A stretch of DNA of 64,000 bases from Apoda limacodes. Its lineage: Eukaryota > Arthropoda > Insecta > Lepidoptera > Limacodidae. Position numbers and translations under genes: made by a program. The notes below the pieces were generated by a model. It was given only the letters and a program-made list of their open reading frames with translations, did no database searches and was not told the origin of the DNA. The stretch is taken from the NCBI GenBank assembly GCA_946406115.1, contig OX291542.1, positions 38,273,321-38,337,320 of the forward strand, written 5' to 3'. Positions 57,133 through 64,000 of this stretch are shown here, one piece after another (positions within the stretch are counted from its first letter, which is position 1; the number at the start of each line of letters is the position of its first letter).

Positions 57133-57199
57133 TCGAGACAGCTATTGTATCGAGACAGCTTTAGTATCGAGACAGCTTTAGTATCGAGACAGCTTGTAA
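57133..57199. repeat. 17-bp tandem repeat, about 4 copies, inside LINE-T copy 3
   Basis: TCGAGACAGCTTTAGTA starting at 57133, 57150, 57167 and 57184 (last partial). It breaks the LINE reading frame because 17 is not a multiple of three. Confidence 0.92.
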
Positions 57200-57679
57200 T
57201 GGTAAAAAGCAGAGACTGTCCCAGAGCGTTACCTTCGTTTGTACTTGTAATGGTAAAAAGGTCTGCTGACGTTTGAGTGAGTTTAATGGAGCAAAACAGT
57301 TTTTTGCTAAGTCACCAACCTGTGTTGGCCACGCGCCACGCGCCACGCGCCGGGATAACGTGTTGTCTAGATATTAATATACAGAGGTTTTTGGCTTTCC
57401 CAACAAAAGGAGTAAGTTATCTGAGGCACTTCACTTATATCCAAGTTTACTGCCAACTATTATTGCTTGAGATTTGCTGGGGTTCATTACAAGTCCAAAT
57501 GACTTTGCCCAATCCGATATTATTCTAAGGTTATAATTAATGGTTAAATTAATAGTTGGCAGCATTATCAATTTGGTGTACGTTTGAACCAGGATATTAT
57601 AAAATTATAGATCATCAGCGTATAAGTACATCTGTGTAGTAAGTTGATGCGTCAGATAATTTATAAAAACGGGAAATAC

Positions 57680-57774
57680 CTTGTGGAACGTCACCTTGTG
57701 GAACGCCACCTTGTCAAACGCCACTTTGTAGAACGCCACCTTGTCAAACGCCACTTTGTAGAACGCCACCTTGT
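57680..57774 (-). repeat. 15-bp tandem repeat over the GVPQG motif of LINE-T copy 3
   Basis: Six 15-bp units of the type CTTGTGGAACGCCAC. On the minus strand a unit reads GVPQG, the conserved reverse transcriptase motif before YADD. Variants alternate (CTTGTCAAAC / TTTGTAGAAC), giving a 30-bp higher-order unit present twice. Confidence 0.92.
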
Positions 57775-57854
57775 GTGCGCCTACCAATCTGAGTAGCCAG
57801 AATCCGAGCGATTGCATTGTTGCCGATTTTTTAAATAAGATCCTAACCAAGTCA

Positions 57855-58640
57855 AATTACGGAAAAGTATAGAAGTAACTCGTGTAGTCGTAGTTTTTTT
57901 GGAACTGTTTGAGCACATAACTTAATGTTTTACCCCGGTTTGCACCGTTACTATTATGTACGGGAGTCCATTAAATCTAATTTTAAAATATATTAAAAAG
58001 CGCTTAAAGCAAGTTTATCCCTTTTGATACATAATCTAGTTTAATTTAAAAAATGTGCGATGTATGAAAACCTAGTTATTTATTTATTTAAGTTAGCGGC
58101 TCGAGGAAAACTCAGCAGGTTTGAGTTGCAATGTTACATTAAGCATTTTAAAGCATTAAAAACACGCAGTTACTTTTGCATTCCTGGACCTAGACCTGGG
58201 CAAGCTATAGAACATGGTGTTCTTATATATATTTGTAAATTGTACTTCGAGGGAAACTAGTGTAGTTACATAAAATTAAATTTGTTATCTATTCTAAAGG
58301 TATACATTTGCACGCTATAAAAAAAAATTGTAACCGGAAGTTTGTCAAAATTAATTCATTTCACACGTAATGCAAACGCTCACAGGATCAAATTGTTTAT
58401 AATTCTTTACCTAAGGGTTATTACTTATTAGACACTGAAGTATTATAATACTAATTCAGTCAAATGACGGAAAAATATTGATGTAATTAATGTAGTCGTG
58501 TTTTTTTGTAATAGTTAGATGATACAATACAACCAGAGAGTTTCCCCGGTTTGCACCGTTTCCACGTATATATACATTATAGTGCCGTAATTTTGGAAAT
58601 TATTAAATAAAAACTTATTCAAGCAAAGTTAAGGGCCGTG
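57855..58640. repeat. Two direct copies of an unclassified repeat
   Basis: 57855-58030 and 58455-58640 share GAAAAnTATnGAnGTAA, GTGTAGTCGT..TTTTTTT and CCCCGGTTTGCACCGTT in order. The space between holds a 66-codon plus frame (58060-58260) of unknown nature, with FCIPGPRPGQAIEHG the least random part. Class unknown. Confidence 0.55.
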
Positions 58641-58684
58641 TGAAGACCTATGGTATATATTGTAATTTATTTAAAACTTCAAAA

Positions 58685-59060
58685 CTAGCGACCCGGCCCG
58701 GTTTCGCACGGGTGCAGTAGGAGATATGAACTTTGTTAATATGTAATTATTATAACACCAAAAGCATGTGGGGACATGCTAAGTGGAAGGTTCGGTAGCT
58801 GTTACTACTTTGGTGTTTGAAACCACAAAAAAGGTTGGCTTTATATAACAAAGTAAAAGTATTTTTTTCCCCCCTGTTTTGCACGGAGACCCCCTCAATT
58901 TATTCATAACACATTTACAAATTTTTTTGCAGGTGTATTTTTTGTAAATAATTTTATAGCAGGTGTAATTGACTAAACGTGTGCCAAATTCCATTTTGTC
59001 GCTTTTATAATCTCTGAATACCATGGCTGTAACATACGAGTTCCTACGCACGGATGCTAA
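58685..59060 (-). mobile_element. Helitron-like 3' end
   Basis: A|CTAGCGACCCGGCCCGGTTT then CGCACGGGTGCAGTAGGAGA: on the minus strand it ends ...CGGGTCGCTAG|T, the CTRR|T Helitron ending preceded by a GC-rich hairpin. The wording (CGACCCG...TTCGCACGGGTG) is that of a common insect Helitron family. The far boundary is uncertain. Confidence 0.65.
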
Positions 59061-59106
59061 AAGGTGTAATGTTATTACATTCAACGGCACTGCTCGCCAT
59101 CATACT

Positions 59107-59808
59107 TGTATATAAGCAACTACGTATAAACGAAGTTTGCTACAGGAAGTTACATCACATTTGAATGTACGAGAAACTTCTAGAACAAGAGCGGTGAGTG
59201 AATGAAACTCACGACGTGTGGACCAATCAAATTCTCCACAAGTGAAATTTTGAAATTCCCAGAAATTCTGAAGACCGACTCGGCCAATCGGCGAACTCGA
59301 AATTGCAAGCGGCCAAATACGCGTCACATAGCGGAAGTAGTGACTGACACACACATAGAAGCGAGCCCTCCTATAAAAATCATCGCAGGCTCACTCTGCC
59401 CAAATGCAAAATAAGAGGTCAACAACATTTGAAGCAGCATCAGTTGGCCTGAGAGGACAGTGACCCGATACTTCGTACCTAAGCAATATCAGCTGGCAGC
59501 GAAGGACAGCGACCCCGAGTTCCAGGCGCAACCCTGATCAGCTGGCTATGGTAGCAAGGACCATAGGCTCAGATATCCACGTTGCCTAGGTGGCAATTCT
59601 CCGATTCGTCACGACGTGATATCAGTCAATCCTAGGCTGACCTAAATCTCCAATATAAAGTGCCTTTAGCTATACAGTGCCATTGTAAAGTGTTAAGTTA
59701 ATCTAGGTCTTATAATAGAATTATATTTTAGATAAATTTGTTATTAGGAAAACATTTAATAAATATTATTGTACCTAAAGAATATTTTCATAAAGTGTCT
59801 GTTCCAAA
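59107..59808 (+). repeat. Probable solo LTR of a retrovirus-like retrotransposon
   Basis: 702 bp starting TGTATATAAGC, bounded by ATACT at 59102-59106 and 59809-59813 (5-bp duplication). It contains a TATA box (CCTATAAAAATC, 59370) and an AATAAA signal (TTTAATAAATATT, near 59757), as an LTR should. The end CCAAA is not the canonical CA, and no partner LTR exists in the window, so a gypsy-type origin is inference. Confidence 0.55.
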
Positions 59809-59884
59809 ATACTAGCAACTTGAATATAGGCGAGAATCGAACCCTCTATTATCTCATTCCTATATTCAAATTTGACGGCCAAGG

Positions 59885-60148
59885 GGTTGAGTCATGCTGA
59901 CTAAGTGATAGCTAGTTGAGGCTTGGGTTTGAATCCCAAACTAGGTTGTGGAATGAGCTACCTGCTGCCGAGGTTTTCTCTAATGACTACAGTATAAGGT
60001 TAACTTCAGGAAAAAGGTTAGATTTTCGAAGGGTTAGCAACGCGCGAGTGATACCCCAGGAGTTGCACGCGTCCATAGCCTGCGGTAACCGCTTACCATC
60101 GGGCGGACCGCAAGCTTGTTTGCCACCTTAGTGATATAAAAAAAAAAA
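59885..60148 (+). mobile_element. LINE-A 3' end, copy H, with a tRNA-like leader
   Basis: The body from 59943 (AGGTTGTGGAATGAGCTACC, GGGTTAGCAACGCGCGAGTG, ATCGGGCGGACCGCAAGC, TTGCCACCTTAGTGATAT, A12) is the LINE-A terminus. Directly before it, GGGTTTGAATCCC resembles a Pol III B box and GATAGCTAGTTGAGG an A box, though their spacing (about 20 bp) is too short. It may be a SINE that borrowed the LINE tail, or a simple truncated LINE. Confidence 0.7.
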
Positions 60149-60171
60149 AATGTTTTGCCATCACTATAAAT

Positions 60172-60437
60172 TATAAAAACCGGACAAGTGGGGGTGTGAC
60201 TCGAGCACGAGGTTCTGTATAAACTTGTACCTAACAACTTTGTATTTGAAAAAATGGTTTCCCATACATGAATAAACCTACCTGCAGCCACAGACAATTC
60301 GTAAACTACAAATGTAAGTTTATAATCGCAATAAACCGCAATTAACGATGTTCGAGTTTTTCCTTTACTTGTCCTGTGAGATACGGACAACGGACTTGAG
60401 TTTTTTCTTTACTTGTCCTGTGAGATACGGACTATGG
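60172..60437. repeat. Interspersed repeat R, copy 3, with a 44-bp duplication
   Basis: AAACCGGACAAGTGGGGGTG and ACTCGAGCACGAGGTTCTGT match the far end of repeat R (reverse of 50840-50870). At 60353-60437 TTTACTTGTCCTGTGAGATA with CGGAC occurs twice in tandem. Confidence 0.55.
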
Positions 60438-60539
60438 ACTTTCCTAAATATTTAGTTAAAAGTTAAGTATTTGGTAAAGGTTTCACGTCTTGCATAAAAT
60501 GGCCTAGTGGTTTTTTTGAGCTTATTCTTAGATAGGCAC

Positions 60540-61345
60540 TGGAGCAGGCTATGTCCGCTCGCATCACTAAATAGGTTATATTGAATATAGGATACAAACC
60601 GATAGTAAATAAGGTTTGATATTCACGTAGAGACAACAATTAAGAAAAATAAAATAGTTTCAATTTGGATTTTGTATTAAAACTAGAAAAGATGCGTCGC
60701 ATTTTTGTTGAGTCTTCAATTGATGACGCCCGCTGCATATGCTTGATCCGAGATGGATTGTTTTATTTTGTATTATGGGCAAATAAAGTAAATTTCAAGA
60801 AAAGCATCAACGTTTTGCATTAAAGTAGATATATCCCGCGTTATAAAAGGTGTAATATGGTGCGACACCCTCTTCTCTCGCATCCACAGCAACAGTTTGG
60901 ATTGAGGCAAGATCACCATCTTTCCGCTCTCATCAAGGAGCATTAGCATTAGCATTAGCGTGCCTCGCGAGGTCTTAGGAGAAGTGTAAGGAGAGCACCT
61001 GAAGCCGTCCCGTAGCCAGACAATGTGACCAGTACGTATGCTGACAAGTGTCGAGGCTGACGCTGAGTTTCAGGAACTTGTAGTACGCGGAGTTGTGATC
61101 AGTAAATGGCCGCTCAGTTAAATAGTTGCTTCGTGTATGCTCACGTCTGAGCTAGGAGATTCCTATAAATGTGATGACCATGAGAGAACCAGGAACTCCG
61201 CCCAAGAATTAAGTTAATTTAAACATGTAATTTAATGAGATTAAAGTAATGAAACGTTTCTTTATAGCCGCTAACGTATAACATTTATAAGAAAATATAC
61301 ACATTATTTGAACCTCTTGACGTATCGTTCATATGTCCTGGTGGG
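60540..61345 (-). repeat. Interspersed repeat Z, copy 2
   Basis: Opposite-strand match to 31585-32383 over about 800 bp, about three quarters identical by eye. It carries a (GCATTA)3 expansion at 60944-60961 and an extra 30 bp beside it. No coding motif. Its boundaries are set by where the match with copy 1 ends. Confidence 0.8.
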
Positions 61346-61515
61346 ATTGAAGTTCACCCCCAGCTGGTGGCAGTACCTAACCTGCCTACCCCAGAAAAAC
61401 GATGTTTGGATGTTTTTTTAGGGTTTTTATCAAGCTATTAAGGCAATTAAGGATAGGACAAAAAAATATCTGGTAAAGCAGAACTCATAGGGTTTGAGAG
61501 TATTTAATGGTATGT
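61346..61515. other. No feature recognised
   Basis: CACCCCCAGCTGGTGGCAGT stands out as GC-rich, but nothing else does. Confidence 0.4.
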
Positions 61516-61583
61516 AGGTACAGAGGTGCAGAGGTACAGAGGTGCTAGGTACAGAGGTGCTAGGTACAGAGGTGCTAGGTACC
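61516..61583. repeat. 15-bp tandem repeat, 3 full and 2 partial copies
   Basis: AGGTACAGAGGTGCT at 61532, 61547 and 61562 with partial copies either side. Confidence 0.93.
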
Positions 61584-61619
61584 AACTTACTTCTTAATAG
61601 CATAAAATTATAAAGAATT

Positions 61620-61815
61620 ATCATAATTTAATAATCATATACATATAAAATAATAAGAACATAAATATAACATCACAAACTAAACAGCTTTGATAATGTA
61701 TGACATATAATCACAAAACTTTTCCCCTAGGAGGAGGATATTACGAATGTAAATATTAGTTACCCCTACCGGGAATCAAACCCGGTAACGTTCTACCACT
61801 GCGCCACTCGGCCTT
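61620..61815 (-). mobile_element. tRNA-derived SINE
   Basis: Minus strand from 61815: GGCCGAGTGGCGCAGTGGTA contains an A box (TGGCGCAGTGG), and GGGTTTGATTCCCGG a B box (GGTTTGATTCC), i.e. an internal Pol III promoter. The anticodon arm is shortened, so it is not a working tRNA. An AT-rich body of about 130 bp follows to 61620. Confidence 0.75.
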
Positions 61816-61892
61816 TTAAATCTTTGTAATAACTATAATTTCTAAATACTATAATTATATTAGATACTTTAATAATTAAACTGTGTGAAAAC

Positions 61893-62398
61893 AAGACTTG
61901 CAAAGAATAGTATTCGGCCAGCGCGTGACCTCTCTCCCTCTCTCCCTCTCACCTACGCCGCGCTATGTGTTTTGTGATGTTTAGTTTGGTGGTGGTTTGC
62001 TGGCACATAGTAAATAGGAACGATCATTTTCATACTCTCTTAGATTTGATTTGTTTACTTTTAAAGTGAAATTGTGTAATCCTAATAAAATAGTAATCAA
62101 TTATGTCCTCTAAAAAGACCTCGGCTATAGCACAGCGCTTAGGCTATAGCACAGTACCTCGGCTATAGCACAGTACCTCGGCTATAACACAGTACCTCGG
62201 CTATAGCACAGTACCTACGGAAGTTGATGATGCATGACATTTTTATTGATTACAAAAAACAACTTTTTATTTTCCTAATCATCCAACTACAACAAAAAAT
62301 CTTAAGTATTTGGTATTCGGCAGAAAAGGATAAAAGTAGCCGATTTGGCCGAATACCGAATAGTAGCCGAATATTCGTTGCAAGCCTAGTTAAAACCA
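61893..62398 (+). mobile_element. hAT element, internal-deletion derivative
   Basis: Terminal inverted repeats: left AAGACTTGCAAAGAATAGTA (then TTCGGCC), right complement TAGGCTTGCAACGAATATTC. Flanks GTGAAAAC (61885-61892) and GTTAAAAC (62399-62406) match at 7 of 8, a hAT-size duplication. Inside, ATG at 62103 begins MSSKKTSAI, the usual start of BED-finger hAT transposases, and then runs into a 19-bp array (62119-62213). Everything up to the right end is deleted. Length 506 bp. Confidence 0.8.
62119..62213. repeat. 19-bp tandem repeat, 5 copies, at the start of the hAT coding region
   Basis: CCTCGGCTATAGCACAGTA starting at 62119, 62138, 62157, 62176 and 62195. It begins in codon 6 of the hAT frame and shifts the frame at once, leading to TAG. 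Confidence 0.93.
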
Positions 62399-62409
62399 TT
62401 AATTAGGTC

Positions 62410-62999
62410 TTTAAATAGGTAAATCTAGGTACATAATAAAATTTGTAGGTATTTACTGAGTAAAGGTTTCCGTAAAAATTGTTAAGTCCTGCGGATCGGC
62501 TGAGGTCTTAGCCGGATCCGAGTATGAGAATGGTATGATTCTCCTATATATCTTTACCATTCCTCCCACGCCCGAACGACGCCCCATCCCACCGACCGCA
62601 CTATTTGTGCCGTTCAGTTGGTCGCTGGGGAAACACGATCTTTTCGTCGTCAATCCATTGAAATACAAACACACGTCAATCTTGTTCGATGGTACGGAAC
62701 TCCTACTCGCACTTGGCCGGTTTCTTTTTGTATTTTTGTTTTCGATTGTACTAAAAAACATTTGAACGGTGCCATGGTAGTCCGTACAAAGTTATTATAT
62801 GATGATAGCTCTTCCATCATGAGATCAAGTGTCATAGGTCAACAGGAATTACAGTACGATAAAAATTACCGTATTTTTTACATTAAGTGCCCGTAGACTT
62901 TACTACTCGATTTCAACTCGATACCGTAGCGTAGCTTTCTTGAGTAAAACTGACAGACACACTACAAACTTTTTTTTTAATAGTGTTTTAACTCCAAAT
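62410..62999. other. No gene; fragment of repeat R and an unrecognised frame
   Basis: GATGGTACGGAACTCCTACT and CGCACTTGGCCGG (62690-62725) are the end of repeat R. A 102-codon minus frame (62761-62453) includes GGMVKIYRRIIPFSYSDP; part of it overlaps repeat R, so it is not a credible gene. Confidence 0.5.
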
Positions 63000-63320
63000 T
63001 AACAAAATTCGAATTTATGCCTATATTTGTAATGTAAGGCCTTACTGCGTGTCAAATTTCATGATTCTAGGACAACTGAAAGTACCCCATAGGTTTTGAT
63101 TTATTTGTGAATAACTGAATATTTAAATATTTGTGAATAACTGAATATCTAAATATTTGTGAATAACTGAATATCTAAATATGCGTCAAAAATGGCCGTA
63201 TTTTTTTATTTTGTTAACATAGAAGATTGATTTTTTACTGCTTTAAGGGACAATAAACCTAAGTACTTGATATCAATTTAAACTTGATACCTCCACGCGT
63301 CCTTAAGTTTATAGTTAATA
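63000..63320 (-). repeat. Interspersed repeat Q, copy 3
   Basis: AGTACCCCATAGGTTTTGAT, TCATGATTCTAG, AATTTAAACTTGATACC and TCCACGCGTCCTTAA are the reverse of the repeat Q blocks at 6140-6395. A 26-bp array (63103-63180) interrupts it. Confidence 0.75.
63103..63180. repeat. 26-bp tandem repeat, 3 copies, inside repeat Q
   Basis: ATTTGTGAATAACTGAATAT plus CTAAAT at 63103, 63129 and 63155; the first copy has one change. Confidence 0.94.
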
Positions 63321-63611
63321 AATTGGATTTGAACAACATATTTAACATATTTAAATCATTCTGAACATCACTAATTGTAGCATTTATTGAATGCCCAAAG
63401 TAAAAAAGACAAGTGACAAGTCATCGGCGTATAGCGTAATGTCTGCTTTGAGTTTGAGGTCTTGTATGTTGTTTATATTAACTTAACACACAGAGTCAAA
63501 TATAATGAGACAAAAAAAAGACAATATACCTAATTATGCTGTCAATTAAATTATTTAAAATCTGTTTTTTGTGTTTTATATATTAAATGAGTATGGTTAT
63601 TTTTAGAATTC

Positions 63612-63756
63612 CACTCTGATGACGTTACTTGGCGGAAAAACAATACAGAACGGTGGACACAAGTCATTGAAAAGTGGAAAATGCTACGAGATCATATGAT
63701 TTACGAGCCTTCATAGATAAATGGCCAAACCTTAATGATTTGAGAAGTGATGTGCT
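63612..63756 (+). pseudogene. Possible degraded exon
   Basis: TATTTTTAG at 63598-63609 is a good splice acceptor and GATGTGCTAGTAAGT at 63745-63761 contains a good donor. Between them a frame reads WRKNNTERWTQVIEKWKMLR and then, after a one-base shift, YDLRAFIDKWPNLNDLRSDV. The Trp/Lys-rich composition is protein-like, but I do not recognise the family. It could be an exon of a transposon or of a dead host gene. Confidence 0.35.
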
Positions 63757-63843
63757 AGTAAGTTAATATAAAGTATACCTAATTCTAAATTTTCTTTCTA
63801 TTTAGAAACTAATATTTAGGTCATCACGTTGCAAATTACTTGG

Positions 63844-63917
63844 TGTGCAGTTACCCAATGTGTGCAGTTACCCAATGTATGCAGTTACCCAATGTGTGCA
63901 GTTACCCAATGTGTGTA
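63844..63917. repeat. 17-bp tandem repeat, 4 copies
   Basis: TGTGCAGTTACCCAATG at 63844, 63861, 63878 and 63895; the third copy has A for G. A degenerate fifth follows. Confidence 0.94.
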
Positions 63918-64000
63918 GTTTAAAGCTTTGTAACGTTGTTAACATTTTAAAGTAAAGCTTGTATGTAAGTAAAGATTAGGTTTTGTTTTTCTTGTTGACT

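Larger units (their letters stand above)
56912..57860 (-). pseudogene. LINE-T copy 3, reverse transcriptase fragment with internal arrays
   Basis: Minus strand. A repeated GVPQG-like tract (57774-57680), then FPVFINYLTHQLTTQMYLYA and the catalytic YADDL (57610). The thumb follows: NYNLRIISDWAKSFGLVM, NPSKSQAIIVGSKLGYK (57540-57440). After the array at 57133-57199 come ELLHKLQLDLLQNLCMY, YGLRKYDYIIGF-like and RLRRNTHILTFLYNIL (57120-56950), paralleling LERLQNSCIRFIIRLRKYD and IRRNIHILSLLHSILI in copy 1. Stops and frameshifts are numerous. Confidence 0.8.

Noticed and set aside
61768..61815. Functional tRNA gene on the minus strand
   Set aside because: A and B boxes are present but the anticodon arm is shortened and an AT-rich body follows, as in a SINE.
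62453..62896. Overlapping frames on both strands suggesting a small gene
   Set aside because: The region includes a fragment of repeat R, and neither frame has a recognisable domain.

Overview
This window looks like non-coding, transposon-filled chromatin from an insect nuclear genome, most likely a moth or butterfly (Lepidoptera). The evidence is the kind of elements present. One LINE family (called LINE-A here) ends in a conserved 3' segment containing GGTGGCAAACAAGC and recurs eight times. There is also a BEL/Pao LTR retrotransposon, mariner, Tc1 and pogo-type DNA transposons, CTAG-ending Helitron-like repeats, hAT and PIF-like MITEs, and several interspersed repeats whose wording I recognise from lepidopteran DNA. 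The sequence is AT-rich with local GC-rich islands. I see no convincing intact host gene, no rRNA and no functional tRNA. Every recognisable protein belongs to a mobile element and every one is broken.

Layout. 1-6900: a LINE-A copy (minus strand), a (CA)n tract, a mariner-like transposase pseudogene, then two degraded copies of an interspersed repeat (family Q) carrying tandem arrays. 7000-19905: a pogo-type transposon (minus strand) split by a complete BEL/Pao element (8033-18960, plus strand) flanked by a 5-bp target duplication, GTTAT. The BEL 5' LTR is itself split by about 3.1 kb of unrecognised DNA, and its reverse transcriptase is split by a second LINE-A copy (13625-15670). 20400-27620: a CpG-rich patch, a perfect 33-copy array, a MITE, repeat family P, a fold-back structure, a Tc1-like pseudogene and two arrays. 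27685-35300: LINE-S copy 1, a LINE-A tail, a jockey-like LINE interrupted by repeat Z and next to LINE-A copy C. 35384-42200: a GC-rich array, then a retroelement with an unusual YLDDGT reverse transcriptase and a C-terminal Cys/His plus RPDG...WD nuclease-like region, with a second copy of itself inserted antisense; then inverted copies of repeats X and P. 42200-51700: LINE-S fragments, a Helitron-like element, LINE-T copy 1, a mariner end and LINE-S copy 2. 51700-64000: a GC-rich retroposon, LINE-T copies 2 and 3, two hAT MITEs, a probable solo LTR, repeat Z copy 2, a tRNA-derived SINE head and many small arrays.

How the parts relate. Nesting gives relative ages: pogo is older than BEL, which is older than LINE-A copy B; the plus copy of the YLDDGT element is older than its antisense copy; the jockey-like LINE is older than repeat Z. 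The most striking property of the window is the number of short-period tandem arrays (about 20 in 64 kb). Several are perfect, and at least eight grew inside a transposon sequence, including a pogo C-terminal coding segment, a LINE GVPQG motif and the first codons of a hAT transposase. I could run no searches; family names rest on motifs read by eye.
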